Positions 36,213 through 45,630 are shown, counted from the first letter of the stretch. The stretch: 64,000 nt of DNA from G964291335 sp964291335 (GCA_964291335.2 OZ219748.1:1674001-1738000), one strand, 5' to 3'. Program-made: numbers and translations. The notes: generated by a model from the letters alone, not told the origin.

Positions 36213-36338
36213 AATCGTTCACCGGCCGGGACGGCAGCAGAATGCCGGGCCGGACCAGGGGTTCAGGCTGCCCCGGAACAACCGCTTTTGGCCCCGGATG
36301 ATTGAGAACGACTGAGCCTGAAGGCGGCGGCCGCAACC

Positions 36339-37301
36339 TTATACCGGGACCGCAACCTTCTCCAGCACGTCGGCGATAATGCCCCCGGCAGTCCTTTCCC
36401 GCAGCCGGGCCTGCGACTTCACGATTACCCGATGCCCCAGCGTATAGGGGGCCAAAGCCTTGATTTCATCAGGGGTAACATATTCCCGGCCCCGAATGAC
36501 GGCCAGCGCCTGGCTGCAACGGTAAAGCCCCATAGTAGCGCGGGGGCTGGCCCCCAGCTCCACCTCCGGGTGCTCCCTGGTCGCCTGCACCAGCCGCACA
36601 ATGTAATTGCGCAGTACCGGGTCCACATAAACCTGCCGAACCGTGTTCTGAAACTCAACGATTTCCGCACCGGAGCTTGCCGCTTTCAGGGCGGCCAACG
36701 GGTCAGCGCGCTCGAATCGCAGCAGCATCTCTTCCTCCTCCGGCACATCCGGGTAGCCCATTTGCAGCCGTATCAGGAAGCGGTCCAGCTGGGCTTCCGG
36801 CAGCGGAAAGGTGCCTTCCAGTTCGATTGGGTTCTGCGTGGCTATGACCAGAAAAGGGGCCGGCAAAGGCACGGTAACCTGGTCAACGGTTACCTGGCGT
36901 TCACCCATAGCCTCCAGCAGCGCCGACTGCGTGCGCGGCGTAGCCCGGTTAATTTCATCGGCCAGCACCACCTGGGCCAGCACCGGGCCGGGCCGAAACT
37001 CGAACTCGCTGCTCTTCTGGTTATAGTAATGGATGCCGGTAATATCGGAAGGCATCAGGTCCGGAGTGAACTGAATGCGCCGGAACACACAGTCCAGGGA
37101 GCCGGCCAGCGACCGGGCCAGCGTGGTCTTCCCGCTGCCCGGCACATCTTCAACCAGAATATGCCCCCCGCTCAGCACGGCGGCCAGGGTCAGTTCCACC
37201 ACTGCCTCTTTCCCCACCACCACCTGGCCGATGCTGGCCTTAATTCGGGCAGCGGCTTCGGAAACCCGACCCACCATTTCGGGGCTGATGATTGCTGCCA
37301 C
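36339..37301 (-). CDS. MoxR-family AAA+ ATPase
   Basis: 320 residues from GTG 37301. Walker A is at 53-60 (VPGSGKTT) and Walker B is VVLADEINRA, followed by sensor-1 ATQNPIELEGTFPLPEAQLDRF, the characteristic MoxR block. The lid domain ends in GHRVIVKSQARLRERT. MoxR ATPases act as chaperones that help assemble or activate partner proteins, usually with VWA-containing partners. The DUF58 gene directly downstream would supply that partner. Confidence 0.93.
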   Translation of the reverse strand: MAAIISPEMVGRVSEAAARIKASIGQVVVGKEAVVELTLAAVLSGGHILVEDVPGSGKTTLARSLAGSLDCVFRRIQFTPDLMPSDITGIHYYNQKSSEFEFRPGPVLAQVVLADEINRATPRTQSALLEAMGERQVTVDQVTVPLPAPFLVIATQNPIELEGTFPLPEAQLDRFLIRLQMGYPDVPEEEEMLLRFERADPLAALKAASSGAEIVEFQNTVRQVYVDPVLRNYIVRLVQATREHPEVELGASPRATMGLYRCSQALAVIRGREYVTPDEIKALAPYTLGHRVIVKSQARLRERTAGGIIADVLEKVAVPV

Positions 37302-37315
37302 GCCGGGTAGCGCCT

Positions 37316-38041
37316 CTAGCTGCTGCCGGTGGAGGGCAGAGCCTGCCGCTGCACGAACTCCTCCGCCTCTCGCAGGTCCTTCAGCGAATCAACGCTGCGC
37401 CAGAAAGCGGTAGTCGGACAGGCGGAAATGCGCCCCTCCAGTGCCAGCTTCGGAAAGGTATCCACCTCATGGTCGCCCAGGCGGGGCAGCAGCCCGCAGA
37501 TCTCCCGGTCAAATACATAAACGCCGGCGTTTATCCAGCAGGGCAGTTCCGCCTTTTCGCGGAAACTCACCACGTCGTTGTTCCCGTCGAAATCCACCAG
37601 CCCATAGGGGCTGACCATGGGCGTTACCATTATCGTAGCCAGGTGCGCCGGGTTAGCCAACTTCTTGCCGCGGAAGCCGGCCAGAACATCGCCCGGCTCC
37701 GCAGCGGTTATAATGTCGCCGTTCAGAACGAACAGGGTGTCTTCCTGTTCGGGAAGGCGCTCAAACCCCCGCCGGATCGCTCCGCCCCGCCCCAAAGGCG
37801 CATCTTCGATGCTGTAGCCGGCCCTTATCCCGAACTCTGCCCCGTCCCCGAAATAGTCCCGCACCATTTGCCAGCGGTAGCCAACCAGGAACACCACGTC
37901 GGTAACCCCGGCGCCCTTCAGCCACTCCACCTGGTGCCAAAGAATGGGTTTACCCTGCAAGGGAACCATAGGTTTGGGCAGGGAATTGGTCAACGGCTTC
38001 AGCCGCTCCCCCATACCGCCAGCCAGAATCAAAGCGTACAT
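37316..38041 (-). CDS. Sugar-phosphate nucleotidyltransferase
   Basis: 241 residues from ATG 38041, which follows a G-rich ribosome site. The N-terminal LILAGGMGERLKPLTNSLPK is the nucleotide-binding loop of the NTP_transferase family, and FVLNGDII supplies the metal-binding aspartate near residue 110. Such enzymes join a sugar-1-phosphate to a nucleotide (GDP-mannose, dTDP-glucose or ADP-heptose types). No left-handed beta helix follows, so it is a short single-domain form. A GDP-mannose role would suit the PimA-like mannosyltransferase 6 kb away, but specificity is not visible. It lies 14 bases before moxR. Confidence 0.85.
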   Translation of the reverse strand: MYALILAGGMGERLKPLTNSLPKPMVPLQGKPILWHQVEWLKGAGVTDVVFLVGYRWQMVRDYFGDGAEFGIRAGYSIEDAPLGRGGAIRRGFERLPEQEDTLFVLNGDIITAAEPGDVLAGFRGKKLANPAHLATIMVTPMVSPYGLVDFDGNNDVVSFREKAELPCWINAGVYVFDREICGLLPRLGDHEVDTFPKLALEGRISACPTTAFWRSVDSLKDLREAEEFVQRQALPSTGSS

Positions 38042-38364
38042 CAGCCCCCCACCTTCAGCCGCTAACGTTAACCGGGGAACCCCCGGCTGGCCCGCCGGTT
38101 GCCAGTAATATAGCGGCAGCCGGCGGGCTGGTCAACGGCTGGAGAACACGGCGCACTCTGCCGCCGCAAGGGCGCCGCCGGGCCGCCCCGGCCAAACGCT
38201 CAAAGGCCGGCCGCCCCGCGGTATAACCGGCATTTGTGAAACCGGCATTGCGCCGCTGCCGGCTGCGTTTTTGCTTGAGAGGCTATGCCGACTTGCGCTA
38301 TACTACTCTGGTTGTTGCATTATAATTCCAGATTGAAACCAGATTATTGTTTGGACGGCCGCCA
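38042..38364 (+). promoter_or_regulatory. Intergenic region with dnaJ promoter candidate
   Basis: 323 bases between divergent genes. A sigma-70-like pair TTGAGA (38275-38280) and TATACT (38299-38304) has an 18-base spacer and points toward dnaJ; a second TATAAT follows at 38321-38326. I looked for a CIRCE repeat (TTAGCACTC-N9-GAGTGCTAA) and found none, so HrcA control is not supported. Confidence 0.5.
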
Positions 38365-39561
38365 ATGGCTCTGACTGACTACTACGAAGTATTGGGCGTT
38401 TCCAGGCAGGATTCGGAAGAGGAAATCCGCAAAGCCTTCCGCCGCAAGGCTATGGAATATCACCCCGACCGCAACAAAACCCCCGGCGCCGAGGATAAAT
38501 TCAAGGAAGTAAACGAGGCGTACCAGGTGTTGAGCGACTCCAGGAAGCGCGCCCAATATGACCGCTTCGGGCGCGCCGACGCTGGCGCCAACGGCTTTGA
38601 CCGCCCCTTCGACGGCTTTGACGTCTTCGGCGGGTTCGGCGACATATTCGATTCCTTCTTCGGCGACGCCTCAGGGCGCCGGGCCAACGCCCCCCGGCGG
38701 GGCGGCGATTTGCAGTTGCCGGTAACCCTTTCCTTTGAGGAGGCGGCCTTTGGCGTGGAACAGGAGGTAGAGGTCGCCCGTGTCGAAATCTGCCATCACT
38801 GCTCCGGCCACGGCAGCGAACCCGGCACCCCGGTCAATACCTGCAATAGCTGCGGCGGCGCCGGCAGCGTGCGCCGTACCCAGCGCAGCGTCTTTGGCCA
38901 GTTCGCCCAGGTTTCCACCTGCCCCACCTGTCAGGGCAAGGGCAGCGCCATAGAATCCCCCTGCCGGGTCTGTCGCGGCGCCGGCATGGAACGCCGCAAG
39001 CGGAAAAGCCTGGTCAACATCCCCGCCGGCATACAGGACGGTATGCAGGTTCGCCTTGCCGGCAAGGGCAACGCCGGCAGCAATGGCGGCCCGCCCGGCA
39101 ACCTCTACGTTCAGGTTAAGGTTCGCCCCCACGCCTTTTTCCAGCGCGAGGATTCTGACCTGCTCTATTACCTGCCCCTGAACGTCGCCGAGGCAGCTTT
39201 GGGCGTGGAAAAAGCCATTCCCACCCTGGAAGGCAGCGAAACCCCGCTCAAAATTCCGTCAGGCACCCAGCACGGCGCCGAATTCCGACTTCGCGGCAAA
39301 GGCATCGCCCATGTCAACACCGGACGCCGCGGCGACCTGCGGGTTTATGCCGGGGTACAGGTGCCTAAAAACCTGAACCCACGGCAGCGCAAGTTGCTGG
39401 AGGAGCTGGCCCGCTCAATGAATCCAGGTTCCGACCGCCCTGCTCCCCCGGCAGAAGGTCCGGACGAGCGGCAGGAACCCCGCCCCACCGCGCGGGAAGA
39501 AGAACCCGATGAAGGCAAGGAAAAGGGCCTGTTTGACCGGATAAAAGATGCCCTGGGTTAA
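38365..39561 (+). CDS. dnaJ: Chaperone DnaJ
   Basis: 398 residues from ATG 38365; an in-frame TTG at 38347 is less likely. The J domain (DYYEVLGVSRQDSEEEIRKA) has the HPD tripeptide in YHPDRN, followed by a Gly/Phe-rich region (FDRPFDGFDVFGGFGDIF). The four zinc-binding CxxCxGxG-type repeats are present in modified form (CHHCSGHG, CNSCGGAG, CPTCQGKG, CRVCRGAG), then the two C-terminal beta domains. An unusual charged tail (TAREEEPDEGKEKGLFD) ends the protein. It stimulates DnaK; no dnaK or grpE is in the window. Confidence 0.95.
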   Translation: MALTDYYEVLGVSRQDSEEEIRKAFRRKAMEYHPDRNKTPGAEDKFKEVNEAYQVLSDSRKRAQYDRFGRADAGANGFDRPFDGFDVFGGFGDIFDSFFGDASGRRANAPRRGGDLQLPVTLSFEEAAFGVEQEVEVARVEICHHCSGHGSEPGTPVNTCNSCGGAGSVRRTQRSVFGQFAQVSTCPTCQGKGSAIESPCRVCRGAGMERRKRKSLVNIPAGIQDGMQVRLAGKGNAGSNGGPPGNLYVQVKVRPHAFFQREDSDLLYYLPLNVAEAALGVEKAIPTLEGSETPLKIPSGTQHGAEFRLRGKGIAHVNTGRRGDLRVYAGVQVPKNLNPRQRKLLEELARSMNPGSDRPAPPAEGPDERQEPRPTAREEEPDEGKEKGLFDRIKDALG

Positions 39562-39745
39562 GCTCCGGCTGGCCGGTCCTTTCCCCGGCCCGGAACGGCG
39601 GCAAAGGCGCTCCCTCCGGAAAATTGCCCCCGGAATGTCCCGGCGCCCCGTTCCGTCCGGCGCCCCTGGAAGCGTAAACATGGCGGTCAGCCTTGCCCTT
39701 GGCCGTTGGTGGACACCCCAACCAGCGCCGGAATTGCCAGGTTAA

Positions 39746-40612
39746 ATGTGGCAGGAAATCAGCATAAGCGTACCCTTTGAATACGTGGAGCCGGTCTCTT
39801 ATCTCTTTGACCGCTATGGATACGGCCTGACCCTGGAGGATGACGGGCCGGAGCGGATTAAACTGCGCACTTACCTGCCCGGCGGCGCCAGCCAGCGTTA
39901 TTCGCACATTGAGGTGGGCATCAGACTGGCCAGCATCATCCAGCCCCTCGGAGAACTGACCGTAACCCCCCTGCCCCGGGACGCCGACTGGCAAGACGCC
40001 TGGAAGTCTCACTTCAGCCTGCTCAAAATCGGGAAGCGGCTGGTCATAAAACCCTCGTGGATTGATTACCAGCCGCAGGCGGAAGACGTCCTCATCGAGC
40101 TGGACCCGGGCCTGGCCTTTGGCACCGGCTATCATCCCACCACCTATACCTGCCTGGAAGCGCTGGAGCAATTGTCCCGGCCGGGCCTGGCCGTCCTCGA
40201 CCTGGGCTGCGGTTCAGGCATTCTGACCATTGCCGCCATCAAGTTGGGGGCCGGCAGCGTTACCGCCCTGGATATTGACCCGCAGGCAGTCCAGTCTTCC
40301 CGCCGGAACCTTAAGCAGGCCGGCCTTCGCCGGACGGTAAGCCTGGCCCAGGGCACCTTGCCCCACCGCCTGGCGCCGGGCGGCTCCTTCGACCTGGCTT
40401 TAGCCAATATTTCTGCCCGGGGCGTCCGGGAACGGGCCGGCGACTTGCTGGCGGCCCTGCGACCCGACGGCGCCCTGATTGCCTCCGGCATCATTCAGGA
40501 ACAGCAGGGCGAAACCGAACGCGCCTTAACCGCCGCCGGGTTCGCCGCCATAGAAACCTGGCCCAGAGAAGATTGGGTTACCCTGGTTTGCCGGCGCAGC
40601 CGAAGCCGGTAG
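39746..40612 (+). CDS. prmA: Ribosomal protein L11 methyltransferase
   Basis: 288 residues. The C-terminal methyltransferase has the SAM-binding motif VLDLGCGSGILTIAAI, followed by VTALDIDPQAV, and the PrmA signature GLAFGTGYHPTTYTCLEAL precedes it. The N-terminal ferredoxin-like domain starts WQEISISVPFEYVEPVSYLF. It trimethylates ribosomal protein L11. The order dnaJ-prmA on the same strand is common in bacteria. A short AGG lies in front of ATG 39746. Confidence 0.93.
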   Translation: MWQEISISVPFEYVEPVSYLFDRYGYGLTLEDDGPERIKLRTYLPGGASQRYSHIEVGIRLASIIQPLGELTVTPLPRDADWQDAWKSHFSLLKIGKRLVIKPSWIDYQPQAEDVLIELDPGLAFGTGYHPTTYTCLEALEQLSRPGLAVLDLGCGSGILTIAAIKLGAGSVTALDIDPQAVQSSRRNLKQAGLRRTVSLAQGTLPHRLAPGGSFDLALANISARGVRERAGDLLAALRPDGALIASGIIQEQQGETERALTAAGFAAIETWPREDWVTLVCRRSRSR

Positions 40613-40661
40613 ATACCCCCGGAAAGTGTTATAATCCCCCCGGTTAATCCGTGGTACTGCT

Positions 40662-41690
40662 ATGGAACAAGTTGACCTTGAACGCTACCAACTGACCGGG
40701 CTGCTGGGCAGCGGCGCCGATTATGAAGTGCGGGCCGCTGTGGACCGGGAAACCGGCGGGGCCGTAGTCCTTAAGCGGCCGGTTCCGCAAATGATCTCCC
40801 GAAGGATGCACCGGACAATTGAAACCCGCACCGACCAGACCCTGGAGGTTTGGGCCGAAGTCGGCCACTCCATTCCGCGGGTTTGCCCCATCCTCGGCTA
40901 TTCAGCGCGGGCCAATCACGACGCCTACTTCGGGGATGCTTTAGGCCAGGAGTACCGGGTAGTGGTATCGGAGCGGGCCCACGGCATACCCCTCGCGGGC
41001 GACGTCCGGGCGCGCATTCTCCGCGTGCCGACCGGCCTGGGCCAAACCCTCTTCTCCCTTTACCCGATTTGTTACCTGGAATCAGAAACCCCCTTCCCGG
41101 TGCAGCAGCAGCTGCTGGAAGTGGAGGAGGGGTTTTACGCCGCCGGCTATCTGCTTCTGGACCTGGGGCCCCAGAATGTCTTCTTCCAGCCGTCCAGCGG
41201 TCAGATTGCCGTTATTGACCCGGGCGCTTTGTTCCCCAGGGACATGGGCCGGCCGCCGGCCGGCCGCGCGCCCCGGGACATCCACGACTTTTACCTGGAA
41301 ATGCTGAAATATTACACTACCCCTCAGACGCCGCCGGTCGCTGCGGACGGCTATCGGGAACCCTGCGGAATGCGGCCGGTGGTCAACTTTGCCCAGGAAC
41401 TGGACGAATTGTCCCGAAACCTGACCGCCGGGACTTCCGACGATGCGGTTAAAGGTGCCGGATTAAAGGTGATTGCGGGAGTACGCTGCCGCCGCTATGC
41501 GGATTTTGGCGAGTTTCGGCGCGACCTGACGCTTTACCTGGCTGCCCTGCGAGAGCGCAACCAGCGCCTTTCCTGCCTGGCAGAGGCGCAGCGGGCCTGG
41601 CAGGAAGCCCTTAACCTGCTGCGGGAAGACCACTGGCGGAAGTATCTGTTCGACGCCGACACGGACCTGGCGGAATTAAGCCGCGCATAA
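40662..41690 (+). CDS. Degenerate protein-kinase-like protein
   Basis: 342 residues. The glycine-rich loop is recognisable (LLGSGADYEVRAA, 14-26), as is the ATP-contacting lysine at about 38 (VVLKRP). In the catalytic loop the HRD motif is replaced by LLLDLGPQNVFF, which keeps Asp and Asn with the usual spacing, and the DFG position reads VIDPGALF. So metal- and ATP-binding residues may survive, but the fold is atypical; it could be an unusual kinase or a regulatory pseudokinase. The stop overlaps a possible ATG of the PP2C gene, forming a kinase/phosphatase pair. No membrane segment. Confidence 0.65.
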   Translation: MEQVDLERYQLTGLLGSGADYEVRAAVDRETGGAVVLKRPVPQMISRRMHRTIETRTDQTLEVWAEVGHSIPRVCPILGYSARANHDAYFGDALGQEYRVVVSERAHGIPLAGDVRARILRVPTGLGQTLFSLYPICYLESETPFPVQQQLLEVEEGFYAAGYLLLDLGPQNVFFQPSSGQIAVIDPGALFPRDMGRPPAGRAPRDIHDFYLEMLKYYTTPQTPPVAADGYREPCGMRPVVNFAQELDELSRNLTAGTSDDAVKGAGLKVIAGVRCRRYADFGEFRRDLTLYLAALRERNQRLSCLAEAQRAWQEALNLLREDHWRKYLFDADTDLAELSRA

Positions 41691-41746
41691 TGCGCTCAAT
41701 CTTTTGCGGAAAGCCCAATCAATTTCTTGAATCAGAGGACGGGAAC

Positions 41747-42433
41747 ATGCCAGCAGATAACCTGAAAAGCGCTGTGGCTACCCTCTACGATAATTCCACC
41801 CACGGCGAAGATACTTTTCTGGTGCGGGACCTGGGCAGCGGTTGTTTTCTCGACGCGGTAATGGACGGCGTTACCGGACACGGCGGCGAGGAAGCCAGCC
41901 GCTCCGTCGCCGAGGCCCTGCAAGCCATCAGCATCGCCTCGCCCGAGGACGTGGCCGCCGCCCTCACGGAACAGAACGCCGACTTTTTTCAGGTGGGCGG
42001 CGGCCGCTTTCTGCTCACTACCGTTTCCGTGGCCCTCTATCTGGGCGGCCCCCTGTATATTATCAGCGCCGGCGACAGCCCGATTTTTCACCTTCGCGGC
42101 GAGCAGCATTGGCAGCTTTCGGGCCGTATTGGCGGCATTCTGCGCATGGGAACGGCTAAAGCCATCGGCGCCAGCGAAGCGCTGAACCTCCACCGAACCG
42201 AAACAACCCTGGCCGCCGGAGACCGTCTGGTTACCGCTTCCGATGGCGTAACCGATAACGTAAGACCGGAAGAACTGGCCGATATTATACGCAGCGCCAG
42301 CGACCCGGAAGCCGCCTCCGGACAGGTCAAGCGGACTATTGACGACCGATTGAAACAGGGAATAACCCCGGCGTTGCTCGGCGGACGCTTCCGCCACGAC
42401 GACCAGTCGGCCATTTTCCGGTTCCTGAGTTAG
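41747..42433 (+). CDS. PP2C-family Ser/Thr phosphatase
   Basis: 228 residues from ATG 41747, preceded by AGAGGA; an ATG at 41690 overlaps the kinase-like stop codon but has no ribosome site. The metal-binding motifs are present: GEDTFLV (20-26), AVMDGVTGHGGEEAS with Asp40 (compare DGMGGH), SAGDSP, SDGVTDN, and the final DDQSAIFR. PP2C enzymes remove phosphate from Ser/Thr using two metal ions. Its likely partner is the kinase-like protein immediately upstream. Confidence 0.85.
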   Translation: MPADNLKSAVATLYDNSTHGEDTFLVRDLGSGCFLDAVMDGVTGHGGEEASRSVAEALQAISIASPEDVAAALTEQNADFFQVGGGRFLLTTVSVALYLGGPLYIISAGDSPIFHLRGEQHWQLSGRIGGILRMGTAKAIGASEALNLHRTETTLAAGDRLVTASDGVTDNVRPEELADIIRSASDPEAASGQVKRTIDDRLKQGITPALLGGRFRHDDQSAIFRFLS

Positions 42434-42587
42434 GGCAACCCCCCCAGGGTCGCCGCCCGGCGCCGGCCGAAGGCGGCGGTAAGCCGGGGGCATGCCCCCG
42501 GCTTGTTAGGCAGCCGGGAAACTGGTAGAATTCAGCCGTTCAGACGCTTGGCGCACTTCCAGCCGGCCTGTCGCAAGGAGATAAAAC

Positions 42588-43697
42588 TTGGGCAAAATAA
42601 ATGTAGCCATCATCGGCGTGGGCAACTGCGCCTCCTCGCTGGTTCAGGGCATCCATAAATACGTCGAAACGCCGGCCCAGGAGGAAATCCCCGGTGTGAT
42701 GCATAACCGGATTGGCGACTACCGTATTGAAGATATTGCAGTGGTCGCTGCCTTTGACGTTGATGAGAATAAAGTGGGGAAAGACTTGGCCGAAGCCATT
42801 TTCACCCCCCCTAATAATACCATCAAGTTCAGCGACGTGCCGGCCACCGGCGTAACGGTGGAACGGGGCATGACCCATGACGGCATTGGCCGGTACGTCT
42901 CCCACCTGGTCAGAAAGTCCTCCCATTCCACCGCCGACATATCCGGCATCCTCCGGGAACGCCAGGTGGACGTGGTCATAAACTACCTGCCGGTGGGCAG
43001 CGAAATGGCGACCAAGTGGTATGCCGAGCAGATCCTGGACGCCCGCTGCGCCATGGTGAACTGCATCCCGGTTTTCATCGCCCGGGAAGAATACTGGCGC
43101 AACCGCTTCGCCGAGCGAGGCGTCCCCATTGTGGGGGATGACATCAAATCCCAGGTAGGGGCAACAATCCTGCACCGGGTCCTGACCCGCCTCTTCGAAG
43201 ACCGGGGCGCCGGCATCGAAAACACCTACCAGCTTAATTTCGGGGGCAACACCGACTTCCTTAATATGCTGGAGCGGGAGCGGCTGGTTTCCAAGAAGAT
43301 TTCCAAGACCGGCGCGGTAACTTCCCAGATGGACGATGAAATTAGCGCCGACAACATCCACATTGGCCCCAGCGACCACGTGCCGTGGCTTAATGACCGG
43401 AAATGGTGCTACATCCGCATGGAAGGCGCCGTCTTTGGCGGCGCGCCGATTAGCCTGGAGGCCAAGCTGGAAGTTTGGGACAGCCCCAATTCCGCCGGCG
43501 TGGTCGTGGACGCCATTCGCTGCGCCAAACTCGCTATGGACCGGGGAATCGGCGGCGCCATCCCCGGCCCCAGCGCTTATTTTATGAAATCCCCGCCGGT
43601 ACAATATACCGACGACGTGGCTCGGGAAATGGTAGAATCCTTTATCCGGGGCGACGGCCTGAAGACCGAACCCTTCCCTGAAGCATCCGAACAATAG
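42588..43697 (+). CDS. ino1: Inositol-3-phosphate (myo-inositol-1-phosphate) synthase
   Basis: 369 residues from TTG 42588, which has AAGGAG seven bases upstream. The NAD-binding loop IGVGNCASSLVQG is followed by the family blocks INYLPVGSEMATKWYAEQ, VGDDIKSQVGATILHR and NFGGNTDFLNM. It is of the short actinobacterial/archaeal type. The enzyme isomerises glucose-6-phosphate to myo-inositol phosphate using NAD. The next two genes, a PimA-like transferase and a CDP-alcohol phosphatidyltransferase, make inositol lipid synthesis the natural context. Confidence 0.95.
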   Translation: MGKINVAIIGVGNCASSLVQGIHKYVETPAQEEIPGVMHNRIGDYRIEDIAVVAAFDVDENKVGKDLAEAIFTPPNNTIKFSDVPATGVTVERGMTHDGIGRYVSHLVRKSSHSTADISGILRERQVDVVINYLPVGSEMATKWYAEQILDARCAMVNCIPVFIAREEYWRNRFAERGVPIVGDDIKSQVGATILHRVLTRLFEDRGAGIENTYQLNFGGNTDFLNMLERERLVSKKISKTGAVTSQMDDEISADNIHIGPSDHVPWLNDRKWCYIRMEGAVFGGAPISLEAKLEVWDSPNSAGVVVDAIRCAKLAMDRGIGGAIPGPSAYFMKSPPVQYTDDVAREMVESFIRGDGLKTEPFPEASEQ

Positions 43698-43780
43698 CCG
43701 CTGCCGCCATTGGCGCTCGTTCGCTTTTGCCGTCCGAGTTGACGCTCTTCCCGCCCGGACCGGAGGGTTGATAACCGAAC

Positions 43781-44923
43781 GTGAAGATTGCAATGGTTTC
43801 CCCCTACGACTTCACCTGGCCGGGCGGGGTAACCGCCCACGTTTCCCAGCTGGCCCACGCCCTGGGGCAGTCCGGCCACCAGGTAACGGTACTGGCCCCC
43901 CACTCGCCGGCCCGCGAGTGCATCGCGGTTGAGGCTTTTGTCCCGCTGGGCCGCTCCGTGCCGGTCCCCAGCGGCGGCTCCATCGCCCGCGTCTCCCTCT
44001 CCTGGTGGTTATACCGGCGGGTCCGGGACATCCTGAAGCGGGAAGCCTTCGATATTATTCACCTGCATGAACCACTGGCTCCGGTGCTGCCCCTCTGCGT
44101 CCTGGAATGTTCCAACACGGTAAACGTAGGCACCTTTCACGCCTACTACAGCCGACAGCACCTCTACCGCTTCAGCCAGCCCATCATTAAACGCTGGCAT
44201 CAAAGGCTGCACGGCGGCATCGCCGTTTCCCCGGCTGCCCATCAATACGTTCACAACTTCTTCCCCCGCGACTACCGGATAATCCCCAACGGCATCGACG
44301 TGGACCATTTCGCCGGCAATGCCCGGCCCTGGCCCGAATACCAGGACGGGAAGACCAACCTCCTCTTCGTCGGGCGCATGGAGAAACGGAAGGGCCTGAA
44401 GTATCTCCTGGAAGCCTATAGCCGTCTGAAATGGGAACACCCGAATATTCGGCTGATTGTGGTGGGCCCCGGCAGCCTGGACAAGGATTCCCACCGGATA
44501 CTCAGCGCCCGCAATCTTCAGGACCTGGCGCTGGTGGGCGGCGTATCCTACCAGGACTTGCCCCGTTATTACGCCTCCGCCGACATTTTCTGCTCCCCCG
44601 CCACCGGTCAGGAAAGTTTTGGCATAGTGCTGCTGGAGGCAATGGCCGCCGGCAAACCCATAGTGGCATCGGCCATTGAGGGGTACATGGGAATAATCCG
44701 GGACGGAGAGCAGGGTTTGCTTTTCCCGCGCAAAAACTCTGAAGCCCTGGCCGAAACCCTGGCGCAACTGATTAACCACCCGGCGCAGGCCGCCCGGATG
44801 GGCGCCGTCGGCCGTCAGCTGGTAGAACAGTATCGCTGGCAAGTGGTAGCCCGGCAGGTCGAAACTTATTACTACGATTGTATCGAAACCTCCCATAACC
44901 ATGCCGAAAACCATGCCGGATAG
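43781..44923 (+). CDS. pimA: GT4 glycosyltransferase, phosphatidylinositol mannosyltransferase (PimA)-like
   Basis: 380 residues, GTG start 43781 behind GGAGGG. GT-B fold with the N-terminal MVSPYDFTWPGGVTAHVSQL typical of PimA, the hinge PNGIDVDHF, and the C-terminal EX7E-type motif in ESFGIVLLEAMAAGKPIV. PimA adds mannose from GDP-mannose to phosphatidyl-myo-inositol at the inner membrane face. The assignment rests on similarity plus the neighbouring inositol-lipid genes; another GT4 substrate is possible. Its 3' end overlaps the phosphatidyltransferase gene by 23 bases. Confidence 0.8.
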   Translation: MKIAMVSPYDFTWPGGVTAHVSQLAHALGQSGHQVTVLAPHSPARECIAVEAFVPLGRSVPVPSGGSIARVSLSWWLYRRVRDILKREAFDIIHLHEPLAPVLPLCVLECSNTVNVGTFHAYYSRQHLYRFSQPIIKRWHQRLHGGIAVSPAAHQYVHNFFPRDYRIIPNGIDVDHFAGNARPWPEYQDGKTNLLFVGRMEKRKGLKYLLEAYSRLKWEHPNIRLIVVGPGSLDKDSHRILSARNLQDLALVGGVSYQDLPRYYASADIFCSPATGQESFGIVLLEAMAAGKPIVASAIEGYMGIIRDGEQGLLFPRKNSEALAETLAQLINHPAQAARMGAVGRQLVEQYRWQVVARQVETYYYDCIETSHNHAENHAG

Positions 44924-45557
44924 AGAAGCAATTCGCCGGGCCCTGTCCCGTTACCTGGAAACCCCCGGCGCCCGGGCCTTTCAGGCTATGGGTCTGTCCC
45001 CGGCCGGCATCACCCTGCTGGGCTTTGCCCTGTGCCTGGCGGCGGCCGGCCTGGCCGGCGCCGCCGGCCTGACCGGCGCCGGCTGGCTCCTGGCTGCCGC
45101 CGGGCTCGTTTTTCTCGTGGGCGGTGGGCTGGATATGTTCGACGGCGCCCTGGCTCGTATGAGCGGGCGGGCCACCCCCTTCGGCGCTCTCCTCGATTCG
45201 GTGTTCGACCGGCTCGGCGAGGCCGCTCTGTTCGTTGGCCTCGCCTTTTATGCCATCCATGCCGGTTTCACGCCGGGCTTTCAGACCTTTTACCTGATTA
45301 TTATCATCCTGGCCCTCGTTTTCTCCCAGGGCGTCAGTTACCTGCGGGCCCGGGGGGAAGGCTTGGGCGCCTTTACCCGGGATGGCCTGATGACCCGCGC
45401 TGAACGGGTTCCTGTCCTCGGCATTAGCCTGGCGGTGGATGGCGCAACCACCTTTGATTTGATGCCCTGGGTGCTGCTGGTTATCGCCCTCATTTCGTGC
45501 TTCACCCTGTTTCAGCGGATGTTCACCATACGGGCTTTGCTGAACCAGGACCGCTGA
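44901..45557 (+). CDS. CDP-alcohol phosphatidyltransferase (phosphatidylinositol-phosphate synthase type)
   Basis: 218 residues with about five to six membrane spans. The full signature D-x2-D-G-x2-A-R-x8-G-x3-D-x3-D is present as DMFDGALARMSGRATPFGAL then LDSVFDR near residues 78-104. The family joins an alcohol phosphate to CDP-diacylglycerol. Actinobacterial PIP synthases, which use inositol-1-phosphate, share this organisation, and ino1 and the PimA-like gene directly upstream point to that substrate. Phosphatidylglycerophosphate synthase is the main alternative. ATG 44901 overlaps the previous gene. Confidence 0.8.
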   Translation: MPKTMPDREAIRRALSRYLETPGARAFQAMGLSPAGITLLGFALCLAAAGLAGAAGLTGAGWLLAAAGLVFLVGGGLDMFDGALARMSGRATPFGALLDSVFDRLGEAALFVGLAFYAIHAGFTPGFQTFYLIIIILALVFSQGVSYLRARGEGLGAFTRDGLMTRAERVPVLGISLAVDGATTFDLMPWVLLVIALISCFTLFQRMFTIRALLNQDR

Positions 45558-45630
45558 CCCCCGGGCCGGATGTATCATGTATCCAGCCCGGTAAAAGAAA
45601 CCCATCGGTAAATGCAACGGAGAGGATAAG

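Noticed and set aside
38042..38364. CIRCE/HrcA operator in front of dnaJ
   Set aside because: No TTAGCACTC inverted repeat is present here or before groEL.
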